Shown here piece by piece: positions 28,189-37,698 of a DNA stretch of 64,000 nucleotides (its first letter is position 1; each line of letters opens with the position of its first letter). The notes below the pieces were generated by a model that saw only the letters and a program-made list of their open reading frames with translations, was not told where the DNA came from and searched no databases. The translations under genes were made by a program, and so were the position numbers. The DNA comes from Janthinobacterium sp. 344. Lineage in GTDB: Bacteria > Pseudomonadota > Gammaproteobacteria > Burkholderiales > Burkholderiaceae_D. The stretch lies in the NCBI RefSeq assembly GCF_900112025.1, contig NZ_FOKL01000011.1, forward strand, positions 62,001-126,000, written 5' to 3'.

Positions 28189-29667
28189 ATGAAACAATCA
28201 TTGCAGCTGCGCACCTCGCAGCACCTGGCACTGACGCCTCAGTTGCAGCAATCGATACGCCTGTTGCAATTGTCTACCCTGGAATTGCACCAGGAACTCG
28301 AGCAACTGTTGACGGACAATCCCCTGCTCGAACGGCTCGACGATCCGCTCGACCGTTCGCTGCGCCTGCTGTCCGACGGGGCGCTCAGTTCCACCGCGGC
28401 GCCGGCCGAGGCGCCGCCCCAGCCGCCCGGCCAGGACGCGCCGGCGGCGCCTGCCGAAGCGGAGACGTTTGACGGCGACGGCGGCGATGCCCCGGCCGCC
28501 ATGGACGGCGCCGACAGTGACTGGAGCGAAGCGAGCCGCGGCAAGGCGCCCGACGACGAGGATTCGCGTCCGCAACTCGAGGCCCATCACTGCACCCTGC
28601 GCGAGCACTTGATGGAGCAGATGCGCGTGACGGTGCTGGAATTGCGCGACCGCGCGCTCGTCGAGCTGATCATCGATGCGCTCGACGACAATGGCTATCT
28701 GGAAGAGCCGCTCGACGACATCCTGGCACGCCTGCCCGAGGAGCTGGAGATCGACGCCGACGAGCTGCGCACGGCCTTGTCCCTGCTGCAAAGCTTCGAT
28801 CCGCCCGGCGTGGGCGCGCGCAACGCGGCCGAATGCCTGGCGCTGCAAATCCGCCGCCTGCCGCATATCGCCATGGTGACGCGCCGCATGGCCCTCGTGA
28901 TCGTGGAAAAGCACCTGGCCTGGTTTGCCCAGCGCGATTTCAACAAGCTGAAAAAAGCCCTCGATTGCGACGATGAAGACCTGCGCGAGGCGCAGACGGT
29001 GATCCGCCTGTGCAACCCGCATCCGGGCGCCGTCTTCGCTTCCGATGTGTCCGATTACGTGGTGCCCGACGTCGTCGTCAAGCGCGCACGCAATGGCTGG
29101 CAAGTGACCCTGAACAACGACGTCATGCCGCGCCTGCGCGTCAACGCCATGTATGCCAACTTGTTGAAGCAGGGCAAGGGTGAAGGCGCCATGGGCGCCC
29201 AGTTGCAGGAGGCTAAGTGGCTGATCAAAAACATGCGCCAGCGCTTCGACACCATCCTGCGCGTGGCGCAGGCGATAGTAGAACGACAAAAGAATTTTTT
29301 CTCGCATGGGGCCGTTGCCATGCGTCCCCTTGTGCTCCGTGAAATAGCTGATACACTGGGATTACACGAGAGTACTATCTCGCGGGTAACAACTCAAAAG
29401 TACATGCTGACCCCGCACGGCATGTTCGAGTTGAAATATTTCTTTGGTAGCCACGTCGCCACCGAAGCGGGGGGCGAAGCGTCATCGACGGCGATACGGG
29501 CATTGATCGTGCAACTGACAGGAGCAGAAGACCCTAAAAATCCTTTATCCGACAGTAAGATTGCGGACATGCTGGGGGAACAAGGCATGGTGATTGCGCG
29601 ACGTACTGTTGCCAAATACCGGGAAGCATTAAAAATTCCGCCAGTGAGCCTGCGTAAGTGTTTGTAA
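28189..29667 (+). CDS. rpoN: RNA polymerase sigma-54 factor
   Basis: Sigma-N directs transcription of nitrogen, motility and other enhancer-dependent genes. The 492-aa protein starts [29 protein letters not shown], the Gln/Leu-rich region I; an acidic Pro/Ala-rich region II spans about 60-130. The C-terminus carries the RpoN box [10 protein letters not shown]. It begins 4 bp after lptB. The last ~130 codons (from about 29270) use rarer AT-richer codons than the rest of the gene. The hpf gene follows. Confidence 0.97.
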   Translation: MKQSLQLRTSQHLALTPQLQQSIRLLQLSTLELHQELEQLLTDNPLLERLDDPLDRSLRLLSDGALSSTAAPAEAPPQPPGQDAPAAPAEAETFDGDGGDAPAAMDGADSDWSEASRGKAPDDEDSRPQLEAHHCTLREHLMEQMRVTVLELRDRALVELIIDALDDNGYLEEPLDDILARLPEELEIDADELRTALSLLQSFDPPGVGARNAAECLALQIRRLPHIAMVTRRMALVIVEKHLAWFAQRDFNKLKKALDCDDEDLREAQTVIRLCNPHPGAVFASDVSDYVVPDVVVKRARNGWQVTLNNDVMPRLRVNAMYANLLKQGKGEGAMGAQLQEAKWLIKNMRQRFDTILRVAQAIVERQKNFFSHGAVAMRPLVLREIADTLGLHESTISRVTTQKYMLTPHGMFELKYFFGSHVATEAGGEASSTAIRALIVQLTGAEDPKNPLSDSKIADMLGEQGMVIARRTVAKYREALKIPPVSLRKCL

Positions 29668-29737
29668 GTTTTTTTCGGTTCCTCTGCGGGCCGGATACGA
29701 TGGACCGCACGAACCCGAATCATCTTTAGGAGTGTGT

Positions 29738-30097
29738 ATGAATCTCACCATCAGCGGACATCATCTCGAAGTGACACCAGCCATCCGTGAATACGTACAA
29801 GCGAAACTGGAGCGTGTGAAACGTCATTTCGATCAAGTCATCGATATTGCCGTGATTCTGACCGTCGACAACCTCAAAGAGAAAGAAAAACGTCAAAAGG
29901 CTGAAGTCAACCTGCGTCTGAGCGGCAAGACCGTCTACGTGGAAAGCCTGGCGCAAGACCTGTATGCCGCGATCGATACCCTGATCGACAAGCTGGACCG
30001 GCAAGTAATGAAATACAAAACCAAAGTGCAAGGGCACGGTAAAGAGGCGATCAAGCATCTGCCAGACAACTCGGATGAAGAATTAGCCGCCGTCTGA
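29738..30097 (+). CDS. hpf: Ribosome hibernation-promoting factor
   Basis: HPF binds the 30S decoding region and helps form inactive 100S ribosomes in stationary phase. The 119-aa protein starts [20 protein letters not shown], the S30AE domain, and is the short type without the C-terminal dimerisation domain. The ATG at 29738 has TAGGAG at good spacing. Location directly after rpoN is the conserved arrangement. Confidence 0.95.
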   Translation: MNLTISGHHLEVTPAIREYVQAKLERVKRHFDQVIDIAVILTVDNLKEKEKRQKAEVNLRLSGKTVYVESLAQDLYAAIDTLIDKLDRQVMKYKTKVQGHGKEAIKHLPDNSDEELAAV

Positions 30098-30131
30098 ACG
30101 GCCTGCCATTCTGAACCGGTTGTGATCAACT

Positions 30132-30158
30132 AAGGGCGCGCCTACCGCGCCCTTTTTT
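30132..30158 (+). terminator. Rho-independent terminator after hpf
   Basis: AGGGCGCG (30133-30140) pairs with CGCGCCCT (30146-30153) with a 5-nt loop, then TTTTT. It ends the long lptC-rpoN-hpf unit. Confidence 0.9.
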
Positions 30159-30252
30159 GCGCCCGTGCTCGCCGCCGGGCAGCGTCACGGGAACGCGGCG
30201 TCCCGCTCGAAGGCGCTAAAATGTTGCCATACCCACTTCTTTCCATCCTGCC

Positions 30253-31338
30253 ATGAGCGACTTCGTCCAGACTTCCATCCGCAACCGCACGGGCCACATT
30301 GTGCTCGACCGTCCGAAAGCCTTGAATTCCCTGTCGCTGGCGATGGTGCGGGCCCTGAGCGCCACATTGCTGGCCTGGCGCGACGATCCGCAGGTGGACG
30401 CCGTGGTGATCCGTTCCAGCAGTGACAAAGCCCTGTGCGCCGGCGGCGATATCCGTTTCTTTTATGATGCGGGCCTGGCCACGCCGCAGGGCGGCAGCGC
30501 CTTGCTGGAAGACTTCTTTACGGAAGAATATGCGCTCAACCATCTGATTCATTTCTATTCAAAACCGTATATTGCCGTGATGGATGGCGTGGTGATGGGC
30601 GGCGGCATGGGCGTGGCGCAAGCCGGTCCCGGCAACCAGCTGCGCATCGTCACGGGCCGCACGCGCATGGCCATGCCGGAAGTCAATATCGGCCTGTTCC
30701 CCGACGTGGGCGGCAGTTATTTCCTGTCGCGCCTGGCGGGCCAGCTGGGCCTGTACCTGGGTTTGACGGGGTTGACCATCGGCGCGGCCGATGCCTTGTA
30801 CACGGGCCTGGCCGACGTGTATCTGCCTGAGGCGCACATGCCTGCGCTGCTGGACCTGTTCGAAACGACGCAGGGCGAAGCCTTGCCGGTTGCCATCAAG
30901 GCGCTGGCGGCGCCGTTCCAGGCGCAGGTGGGGCCAGCCGCCCTGGCGACGGCGCGCACGGCGCTGGACCGCCACTTCGGCGCCGGTTCCGTGGCCGCCA
31001 TCATGGCCTCGCTGGCGCAGGACGACAGCGCGTTCGCCGGCAAGGCGCTGGCGGCCATGCGCTTGCGCTCGCCGCTGATGATGTCGGTCACGCTGGAACT
31101 GCTGCGGCGCGGCGCGCACCTGGGCGTGGCCGATTGCCTGCGCATGGAACGCACGCTGGTGCGCCACAATTTCGAACATGGCGAGGTGCTCGAGGGCGTG
31201 CGCGCGCTGGTGGTCGACAAGGACAATGCGCCGCGCTGGAACCCCGCCAGCCTGGACGAGGTCGATGCCAGCATGGTGGCGCGTTTCTTTGCCCCCGTCT
31301 GGCCGGCGCAAGCGCACCCGCTGCGCTACCTCGACTGA
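30253..31338 (+). CDS. Enoyl-CoA hydratase/isomerase family, 3-hydroxyisobutyryl-CoA hydrolase-like
   Basis: A 361-aa crotonase-fold protein. Features are IVLDRPKALNSLSLAMV at the N-terminus, the oxyanion region CAGGDIRFFYD, and VVMGGGMGVAQAG in the middle. The length (about 350-380 aa against about 260 for simple hydratases) and the GDIR motif match 3-hydroxyisobutyryl-CoA hydrolase of valine breakdown. No valine-pathway gene is adjacent, so the physiological substrate is uncertain. Its stop abuts that of the convergent rapZ with no spacer. Confidence 0.85.
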   Translation: MSDFVQTSIRNRTGHIVLDRPKALNSLSLAMVRALSATLLAWRDDPQVDAVVIRSSSDKALCAGGDIRFFYDAGLATPQGGSALLEDFFTEEYALNHLIHFYSKPYIAVMDGVVMGGGMGVAQAGPGNQLRIVTGRTRMAMPEVNIGLFPDVGGSYFLSRLAGQLGLYLGLTGLTIGAADALYTGLADVYLPEAHMPALLDLFETTQGEALPVAIKALAAPFQAQVGPAALATARTALDRHFGAGSVAAIMASLAQDDSAFAGKALAAMRLRSPLMMSVTLELLRRGAHLGVADCLRMERTLVRHNFEHGEVLEGVRALVVDKDNAPRWNPASLDEVDASMVARFFAPVWPAQAHPLRYLD

Positions 31339-32202
31339 TTAAGAACGCTCGCGGTGGCGCAGCACCACGCGCTCGTTGGCGCTGAAATACTGCGTCAGCC
31401 GTTCCGCCATGTACACGGAGCGGTGCTGGCCGCCCGTGCAGCCCAGGGCCACCGTCAGGTAGCTGCGGTTGTCGGACTTGAACGATGGCAGCCATTTCTC
31501 GATGAAGGCGCGGATGTCGGCCAGCATTTCCAGCGCGCTGGGCTGCGCGTCGAGGAAGGCGATCACGGGCGCATCGCGGCCGTCGAGCGGGCGCAGGGCC
31601 AGGTCGTAATAGGGATTGGGCAAGGCCCGCACATCGAAGACGAAATCGGCGTCGAGCGGCACGCCCAGCTTGAAGGCGAACGATTCGAAGAACAGGGTCA
31701 GCGGGGCGCGCTCGGAGGCGACGATATCCTTGATCCAGCTGCGCAGCTTGTTGGCGCTCAGCTCCGACGTGTCGATCACATGGCCCAGCTGTTCGATGGC
31801 CGACAGGCGTTCGCGCTCTTCCGAAATGCATTCGATCAGGGTGCGGCGGCTGGCCGGATTCTGGTTGGGGCGCAATTCATGCGACAGTGGATGGCTGCGC
31901 CGCGTTTCCGAAAAGCGCGCCACCAGCGCATGCGTGGTGGCCGTCAGGAACATGACTTTCACGTCGTGCCCCTGGTCGCGCAGCAGCGCCACATTGTGCG
32001 GCAGGTTGGCCAGCGATTCGGCGCTGCGCGCATCGACGGCGACGGCCAGCTGCGGCGCGCCTTCGTCGAGCAGGGTCTGCACCAGGCTGGGTAGCAGGGC
32101 GGGCGGCAGGTTGTCGACACAGTAGTAGCCGGTGTCTTCCAGCACATTGAGCGCGACGGATTTGCCGGAGCCGGATATTCCGGTAATAAGGACGATATGC
32201 AT
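31339..32202 (-). CDS. rapZ: RNase adapter protein RapZ
   Basis: In E. coli RapZ binds GlmZ sRNA and RNase E to control glucosamine-6-phosphate synthase, sensing GlcN6P. The 287-aa protein starts [15 protein letters not shown], with Walker A GISGSGKS, and ends with the conserved C-terminal domain containing [16 protein letters not shown]. The start at 32202 was chosen over an earlier frame start (32217). It lies 247 bp downstream of hprK on the same strand; the spacer holds repeats and hairpins. Confidence 0.95.
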   Translation of the reverse strand: MHIVLITGISGSGKSVALNVLEDTGYYCVDNLPPALLPSLVQTLLDEGAPQLAVAVDARSAESLANLPHNVALLRDQGHDVKVMFLTATTHALVARFSETRRSHPLSHELRPNQNPASRRTLIECISEERERLSAIEQLGHVIDTSELSANKLRSWIKDIVASERAPLTLFFESFAFKLGVPLDADFVFDVRALPNPYYDLALRPLDGRDAPVIAFLDAQPSALEMLADIRAFIEKWLPSFKSDNRSYLTVALGCTGGQHRSVYMAERLTQYFSANERVVLRHRERS

Positions 32203-32312
32203 ACGCCGATCATACAATAAAGAATGGCATTGCGCTCCCAGGGCAATGACCTTTACAAATTATTGCAATTATTGTTAGGGCATTGCCTGTATTTAATGGT
32301 TGCCATTGGCGT

Positions 32313-32339
32313 GGGGTCAGACCCGTCGGGTCGGACCCC
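32313..32339. repeat. GGGGTCAGACCC palindromic element, second copy
   Basis: GGGGTCAGACCC (32313-32324), GTC spacer, GGGTCGGACCCC (32328-32339): 12-bp arms with one mismatch. Same family as the elements at 1724 and 35158. It lies in the rapZ-hprK spacer. Confidence 0.8.
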
Positions 32340-32345
32340 GGTAAG

Positions 32346-32470
32346 TAGTCACCACTCATTGCCAACCGCTGGTGTAGCAGGGGTTGCGGAGAGCATTGCT
32401 CTCCGCCTGCGCAACGGTTCGCCCACGCATGGGCGAACTCCACTGCAGACTAGTCACCACTCATTGCCAA
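32346..32470. repeat. 20-bp direct repeat flanking two strong hairpins at the hprK 3' end
   Basis: The sequence TAGTCACCACTCATTGCCAA occurs at 32346-32365 and again at 32451-32470, where it is the last six codons and stop of hprK. Between the copies are two perfect 9-bp hairpins: GCGGAGAGC/GCTCTCCGC (32386-32406) and GTTCGCCCA/TGGGCGAAC (32417-32438). The upstream half of the repeated block is unrelated to rapZ. Confidence 0.8.
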
Positions 32471-33385
32471 TCTCTGCCGTTCCATAAATTCCTGCAAGGT
32501 ATCGATGCCGCGCAGCTGCAAAATCGTATTGCGCACGGCCGCTTCCAGCAGCACGGCGATGTTGCGGCCGGCGGCGACGGGGATGACGACCTTGCGCACG
32601 GGCAAGCCCAGTACGTCTTCCGTGGGGAACAGGAAGGGCAGGCGCTCGACTTCCTCTTCCAGGGCATTGCGGCGCACCAGGTGGACGATCAGCTTCAAGC
32701 GCATCTTGCGGCGCACGGCCGTTTCGCCAAAGATGGCCTTGATGTCGAGCAAGCCCAGGCCCCGCACTTCCAGCAGGTTTTGCAGCAGGGGCGGGCAGCG
32801 GCCTTCGATCATGTTCGGCGCGATGCGCGAGAATTCGACGGCGTCGTCGGCCACCAGGCCGTGGCTGCGCGAGATCAGCTCCAGCCCCAGCTCGCTCTTG
32901 CCCAGGCCCGAATCGCCCGTGATCAGCACGCCCACGCCCAGCACGTCCATGAAGACGCCATGCATGATGATGCGCTGTGCCAATTTCTTCGACAGGTAGA
33001 CGCGCAGGAAGTCGATCACTTGCGCGGCCGGCAGCGGCGTGGAGAACAGGGGAATGTTTTGTTCGTCGCAGATGGCGAGGATGTCGGGCGGCGTTTCCAG
33101 GCCTTGCGCGATGATCAGCGCGGGCGGACCGCCAGCGATCAGCTCGCCAATCACGTGGGTGCGCGTATTGACCTTCAGGCGCTGGTAGTAATTGATTTCC
33201 TGGTGGCCAAAGACCTGGATGCGGCCCGGGTGGATCAGGTTCAAGTGACCCACCTGGTCGGCGGCCGACGAGACATCGCCGGAGATCAGGCGTTCGCCGC
33301 CCGGGAAGCCGGCGAACCAGCCCAGTTGCAGACTTTCACGATTATCGTCGTACAGGCGTTGGATCGTCAGCGGCGTTTGCAACAT
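32450..33385 (-). CDS. hprK: HPr kinase/phosphorylase
   Basis: Phosphorylates or dephosphorylates HPr-like proteins on serine. The 311-aa protein has the N-terminal DRTGG-like domain and the P-loop GDSGLGKSE within [19 protein letters not shown], then the downstream signature [15 protein letters not shown]. It starts [14 protein letters not shown]. Its 3' codons are duplicated 105 bp downstream (see the direct-repeat entry). In betaproteobacteria hprK usually lies between ptsN and rapZ; that order is kept here, but on the minus strand. Confidence 0.95.
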   Translation of the reverse strand: MLQTPLTIQRLYDDNRESLQLGWFAGFPGGERLISGDVSSAADQVGHLNLIHPGRIQVFGHQEINYYQRLKVNTRTHVIGELIAGGPPALIIAQGLETPPDILAICDEQNIPLFSTPLPAAQVIDFLRVYLSKKLAQRIIMHGVFMDVLGVGVLITGDSGLGKSELGLELISRSHGLVADDAVEFSRIAPNMIEGRCPPLLQNLLEVRGLGLLDIKAIFGETAVRRKMRLKLIVHLVRRNALEEEVERLPFLFPTEDVLGLPVRKVVIPVAAGRNIAVLLEAAVRNTILQLRGIDTLQEFMERQRLAMSGD

Positions 33386-33421
33386 GGCAGTCTTCTTCAG
33401 GAGTGGAGGAATACCTGAAGT

Positions 33422-33904
33422 TTAACCCGCCGCTTGAAGACTAGGTTGCCAATTGACGATGCGCGAATGCACGGATTTCGGTTCCGGATCCGTGGCCAGG
33501 GCCGTGCGGAAGGCGTCGTCGGAAAACATTTCGGCGATCTCCGAGAGGATTTCCAGATGTTGCTGGGTGACATGATCCGGAATCAGCAGGAAAAACAGCA
33601 GATTGACGGGCTTGCCATCGGGCGACTCGAATGGAATCGGCTCGGCCAGGCGCACGAAGGCGCCCAGCGGGGCTTTCAGCGTCTTGCTGCCCTTGACCCT
33701 GCCATGCGGCACGGCCACGCCATGGCCCAGACCCGTCGAGCCCAGGCGTTCACGGGCAAACAGATTGTCCGACACGGTGGAGCGGGCGATGCCGTAGTTG
33801 TTTTCGAAGATCAGGCCGGCTTGCTCGAAAGCGCGCTTCTTGCTGGAGACTTCCAGGTCCAGGAGGACGTTTTCGAGGGATAATATTTTGCTAAGATTAG
33901 TCAT
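33422..33904 (-). CDS. ptsN: PTS IIA-like nitrogen-regulatory protein PtsN
   Basis: EIIA-Ntr receives phosphate from NPr/EI-Ntr and regulates potassium, nitrogen and envelope functions. The 160-aa protein shows the active His in STGLGHGVAVPHGRV, and the domain runs through NLLFFLLIPDHVTQQHLEILSEIA. The start ATG at 33904 was preferred over the TTG at 33913. It heads the ptsN-hprK-rapZ minus-strand group. Confidence 0.95.
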   Translation of the reverse strand: MTNLSKILSLENVLLDLEVSSKKRAFEQAGLIFENNYGIARSTVSDNLFARERLGSTGLGHGVAVPHGRVKGSKTLKAPLGAFVRLAEPIPFESPDGKPVNLLFFLLIPDHVTQQHLEILSEIAEMFSDDAFRTALATDPEPKSVHSRIVNWQPSLQAAG

Positions 33905-34249
33905 GACACTCAATGAAATGGTGCAATGCGCAGAGGGCTTGCGAGCCGAATTATAGGCCTGTTTCAGCGGCCTGTAACGCCAATTCTCAACAGTATACGC
34001 CCGCTCCGGGCGCAGTGGGCGCTACGGCCCTTGCTGCCTTCATTTTAACAAAAAAATAACATCAGGTCATATTGGCTATTTCTTGATTAAAAACGCCAGA
34101 CATTCCGCTTTTTCCGTCGCCGAACGCCGATTTTCCGACTTTTCCGTGTTTTTCTGATGCCGCACAGCAGGCCGGCAACGTTGTTTTAAAACACAGCCAA
34201 CATTCCTGCTGGCATCGTCTCGGTGCACCGCCCGCCGTTGCTGTTGCGC
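33905..34249. other. Intergenic region between ptsN and queF
   Basis: 345 bp with no supported gene. It holds the ptsN promoter, a short perfect hairpin CGCCCG/CGGGCG (33998-34012), and an AT-rich stretch (34045-34190) without T-tailed stems or a recognised RNA. I looked for SRP RNA features in the GC-rich part and did not find the conserved core. Confidence 0.5.
33950..33977 (-). promoter_or_regulatory. Promoter for the ptsN-hprK-rapZ group
   Basis: On the minus strand a TTACAG (-35; complement of 33972-33977), a 16-bp spacer and a perfect TATAAT (complement of 33950-33955) precede ptsN, giving a leader of about 40 nt. Confidence 0.65.
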
Positions 34250-35092
34250 CTACTGGCGCGCGTTGCGCAGATTGCCGGGCATCGCGCCCGTGCTGTAATT
34301 GCTGCGCCACGGATTGATGTCGAGGCCGCCGCGGCGCGTATAGCGCGCATACACGGACAGCTTTTGCGGTTTGCACTGGCGCAAGATATCGACAAAGATG
34401 CGCTCGACGCACTGCTCGTGGAATTCATTGTGCTCGCGGAAACCGATCAGGTAGCGCAGCAAGCTTTCCTGGTCGATCTGCGGTCCCGCATACGCGATCT
34501 GCACGCTGCCCCAGTCCGGCTGTCCCGTCACCAGGCAATTCGATTTGAGCAAATGCGAGATGAGTGTTTCTTCCACCGGCGCTTCGTCCAATGCCGCTTT
34601 CAACAGCAGCGGCGAGGGCGTGTATTGCGTGATTTCCAGGTCCAGGCGATCGAGCAGCACGCCGTCGAATTCGCCCATTTTCAGCTTGCCGAAATCTTCC
34701 TGCAAGGTCAGTTCCACTTGCACGGGGGCGCCAAAACCGTTCGACAAATCCTGCTTGAGCAAGGTCAACAGCGCTTCCGGGCTGTCCAGTTTGGTCTGGT
34801 TGAACGAGTTCAGGTACAGCTTGAACGATTTCGATTCGATGATGTTGGGCGAGTCGGCCGGGGCGCTGACCTTGGCGATGGCCACCTGCGGCTTGCCGCG
34901 CTGGTTCAGCCACGACAGTTCATAGGCATTCCAGATATCGAGGCCAAAGAAGGGCAGCGTGCCGTGCAATGCCAGCTCGTCGCGCTTGCCCTGGCGCGGA
35001 ATGGGAAACAGCAATTCCGGCGCGTAATCGGTACGGTAGGCGGAGCTTTTGCCCAGCGGGGATTGTTCGGCGAGGTCGTTGGTGGTGGTCAT
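34250..35092 (-). CDS. queF: NADPH-dependent 7-cyano-7-deazaguanine reductase QueF
   Basis: Reduces preQ0 to preQ1 in queuosine synthesis. The 280-aa length is that of the long, two-lobed proteobacterial form. The catalytic Cys lies in [15 protein letters not shown], followed by the conserved [16 protein letters not shown] segment. The first lobe has a QueF-like [15 protein letters not shown] motif. It stands alone with no visible preQ1 riboswitch; the upstream spacer holds the GGGGTCAGACCC element. Confidence 0.96.
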   Translation of the reverse strand: MTTTNDLAEQSPLGKSSAYRTDYAPELLFPIPRQGKRDELALHGTLPFFGLDIWNAYELSWLNQRGKPQVAIAKVSAPADSPNIIESKSFKLYLNSFNQTKLDSPEALLTLLKQDLSNGFGAPVQVELTLQEDFGKLKMGEFDGVLLDRLDLEITQYTPSPLLLKAALDEAPVEETLISHLLKSNCLVTGQPDWGSVQIAYAGPQIDQESLLRYLIGFREHNEFHEQCVERIFVDILRQCKPQKLSVYARYTRRGGLDINPWRSNYSTGAMPGNLRNARQ

Positions 35093-35157
35093 GGTGGCGT
35101 GGCTACAAATTCTGTGAAGGGTGAATGGTAGCTTATTTCAACCCAAGGGCAAGGACC

Positions 35158-35184
35158 GGGGTCAGACCCGACGGATCTGCCCCC
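35158..35184. repeat. GGGGTCAGACCC palindromic element, third copy
   Basis: GGGGTCAGACCC (35158-35169), GAC, then GGATCTGCCCCC: the second arm is degenerate relative to the copy at 32313. It lies between the ilvA 3' end and queF. As at hprK, a TTGCCAA follows on the plus strand just before the gene's stop codon. Confidence 0.7.
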
Positions 35185-35211
35185 AGCATTGCAGTAGGGT
35201 TACTTGCCAAT

Positions 35212-36747
35212 TTAACCCAAGAACAGCTTGTACACGGGATTGCTGCTCTCATCCCAGTAACGGTAGCCGAGGGTATCGAGGAAGCGGGCGAATTCGCCCA
35301 TTTCATCGGGCGGCACTTGCAGGCCGATCAGGATGCGGCCCACGTCGCCGCCCTGGCTGCGGTAATGGCACAGGGAAATATTCCAGTTCGGCGCCATGCT
35401 GTCGAGAAAGCGCATCAGGGCACCGGGGCGTTCGGGGAATTCGAAGCGGTACAGCAGCTCGTCCTGCGCCAGCCGGCTCTTGCCGCCCACCAGGTGGCGG
35501 ATGTGCGACTTGGCCAGTTCGTCATGCGTCAGGTCCAGCGTCCTGAACTCGTGTTCCTCGAAGGTCTTCGCCAGGACGCTCGATTCATGCCGGTCAGCGA
35601 TCTGGATGCCGACAAACACGTGCGCCTCCTTCTCGTCGCTGATGCGGTAATTAAATTCCGTCACGTTGCGCGCGCCGATGAGCGAGCAGAAGCGTTTAAA
35701 ACTGCCCCGTTGTTCGCGCATGGTGACGGCGAACACGGCTTCGCGGAATTCGCCCAGTTCGGCCCGTTCCGCCACAAAACGCAGGCGGTCGAAATTCATG
35801 TTCGCGCCGCTGGCGATGGTGATCAGGGTTTCATGGTTGACGGGGTGCTTCGACAGGCTGGCCCGCTCCACGTAGGCCTTGGCGCCGGCCACGGCCAGCG
35901 CGCCGGACGGTTCCAGAATGGAGCGCGTATCCGTAAATACATCCTTGATGGCGGCGCAGATGGCGTCCGTGTCGACGGTGATGATTTCATCGACATACGC
36001 CTGCACCAGGCGGAAGGTTTCCTCGCCGGCCAGGCGCACGGCCGTGCCGTCGGCGAACAGGCCCACGTCGTTCAGGGTGACGCGCTCGCCCGCCTTCAGC
36101 GAGCGGGCCATGGCGTTCGAGTCGACGCTTTGCACGCCGATGATCTTGATGTCGGGGCGAATCTGTTTCACATACGCGGCAATGCCGGCGATCAAGCCGC
36201 CGCCGCCGATGGGGGCGAAGATGGCGTGGATGGGGCCGGCATGCTGGCGCAGGATTTCCATGCCGATCGTGCCCTGGCCGGCGATCACGTCGGGATCGTC
36301 GAACGGGTGCACGAAGGTCAGCTTCTGTTCCTTTTCCAGGGTCAGCGCGTGGTTGTAGGCATCCGTGTACGACTCGCCGTGCAGCACCACTTCCACGTTC
36401 ACGCCGCCGCGTCCCTTGACCGCCTCGACCTTCACCAGCGGCGTGGTGGTGGGCATGACGATGACGGCGCGGCAACCCATGCGGGCGGCCGACAGGGCCA
36501 CGCCCTGGGCATGGTTGCCGGCCGAGGCGCAAATCACGCCGCGCTTGCGTTCCGCTTCGCTGAGCTTGGACATCTTGTTGTAGGCGCCACGAATCTTGAA
36601 GCTGAACACGCTTTGCATGTCTTCGCGCTTGAAGTAAATCTGGTTGTTCAGGCGCTGCGACAGGGCAGGGGCCAGTTCCAGCGGCGTTTCGGAGGCAACG
36701 TCATAGACGCGGGCGGTCAGGATTTTCTTGAGGTAGTCGATGTTCAT
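35212..36747 (-). CDS. ilvA: Biosynthetic threonine ammonia-lyase
   Basis: PLP enzyme making 2-oxobutanoate for isoleucine synthesis. The 511-aa protein has the PLP-lysine motif FKIRGAYNKM, the GGGGLIAGIA loop, and two C-terminal ACT-like domains (from about residue 330), where isoleucine and valine act. This architecture is the biosynthetic form, not the short catabolic TdcB. I chose the ATG at 36747 (MNIDYLKKIL) because the open frame upstream to 36912 is not conserved-looking. Confidence 0.95.
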   Translation of the reverse strand: MNIDYLKKILTARVYDVASETPLELAPALSQRLNNQIYFKREDMQSVFSFKIRGAYNKMSKLSEAERKRGVICASAGNHAQGVALSAARMGCRAVIVMPTTTPLVKVEAVKGRGGVNVEVVLHGESYTDAYNHALTLEKEQKLTFVHPFDDPDVIAGQGTIGMEILRQHAGPIHAIFAPIGGGGLIAGIAAYVKQIRPDIKIIGVQSVDSNAMARSLKAGERVTLNDVGLFADGTAVRLAGEETFRLVQAYVDEIITVDTDAICAAIKDVFTDTRSILEPSGALAVAGAKAYVERASLSKHPVNHETLITIASGANMNFDRLRFVAERAELGEFREAVFAVTMREQRGSFKRFCSLIGARNVTEFNYRISDEKEAHVFVGIQIADRHESSVLAKTFEEHEFRTLDLTHDELAKSHIRHLVGGKSRLAQDELLYRFEFPERPGALMRFLDSMAPNWNISLCHYRSQGGDVGRILIGLQVPPDEMGEFARFLDTLGYRYWDESSNPVYKLFLG

Positions 36748-36948
36748 AGTCTGCAAGCAAGTGATTCTGGGCCAGAAAGGCTCTGGAGCGTGTCGGTCGA
36801 TATCGGCTGCGCCGCGGCGGATAGCCAGGCGACAATAATGCTCTATGGAACTGCGGGTTGGTGTGCCCTTGCCGGCAGGCGCGGTTTGTGCGGCGCCCAG
36901 TCTGCTCTTCATTATAATGGAGAGCCTTACCGCATCGCGAAGTGTTCA

Positions 36949-37440
36949 ATGATCGAATCCGCAATCGCCTGGTTGCTGCAATTGATTGCAGCACCGGAAG
37001 TCGGGCTGACCTCGGTCTTTCTGATCAGCTTTATTTCCGCCACCTTGTTGCCGCTGGGCTCGGAGCCGGCCGTCTTTGCCGTCATCAAGGCCAATCCCGC
37101 GCTGTTCTGGTCCGTCATCGCTGTCGCCACCCTGGGCAATACCCTGGGCGGCGTGGTCGACTACTGGCTTGGCTACCGCGCCAAGCAGGCGTTCGCCAAG
37201 GAGCGCGACACGCGCTGGTTCCGCTGGCTGGCCCGCTATGGCGCCAAGACCATGCTGCTGGCCTGGCTGCCTGTCGTCGGCGATCCCCTGTGCACCCTGG
37301 CCGGCTGGCTCAAGCTGCCGTTCTGGCCCAGCGTGGCCTACATGGCCGTGGGCAAGTGCGCGCGCTATCTCACCATGACGGCCCTGCTGCTATACGTGCC
37401 CGATGGTTTCTGGCACTGGGTCGGCCAGCTGCTGGCCTGA
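36949..37440 (+). CDS. YqaA-like DedA/SNARE-associated membrane protein
   Basis: A 163-aa membrane protein, MIESAIAWLLQLIAAP onward, with four to five hydrophobic spans and the short VTT-type signature around FISATLLPLGSEPAVFAVI and LAWLPVVGDPLCTLAGWLKLP. This matches the YqaA family. Members of the wider group move lipids, including undecaprenyl phosphate, across the inner membrane, but YqaA itself is uncharacterised. It is divergent from ilvA. A TATAAT at 36913-36918 is a possible -10 without a clear -35. Confidence 0.85.
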   Translation: MIESAIAWLLQLIAAPEVGLTSVFLISFISATLLPLGSEPAVFAVIKANPALFWSVIAVATLGNTLGGVVDYWLGYRAKQAFAKERDTRWFRWLARYGAKTMLLAWLPVVGDPLCTLAGWLKLPFWPSVAYMAVGKCARYLTMTALLLYVPDGFWHWVGQLLA

Positions 37441-37698
37441 ATGGGGCCGTCTGCAACGCCCATTTGCCCCCTTTTGGGGCAGGCTGATAGTTTGTGGCTG
37501 AGTCCGATTCTTGGCATTTTTGCGCGAAAAAAACGGGCGGGCTGATTTTTTATTCATGGAAAATGTGGCTTGACCATATTTGCTATGGTGGCGTCGAGCC
37601 CGCTTAAACCTTGGGCCGCATAAGGCTGTTCCCGCATGGTGCGGCGCAATAAGATAAAATGGGTCTTTAGGGTCCAGTCCACATCGTCACCACACTCC

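Noticed and set aside
33990..34050. Possible SRP (4.5S) RNA in the ptsN-queF spacer
   Set aside because: A GC-rich hairpin is present, but the conserved GGUCAGGUCCGGAAGGAAGCAGCC-like core is missing on both strands.
34990..35211. preQ1 riboswitch upstream of queF
   Set aside because: I looked on the minus strand upstream of the queF start and saw no short C-rich hairpin with an A-rich tail; the spacer holds a GGGGTCAGACCC element instead.
35125..36948. N-terminal extension of the YqaA-like protein over ilvA
   Set aside because: It is antisense to ilvA and lacks membrane segments; the family length is met by starting at 36949.
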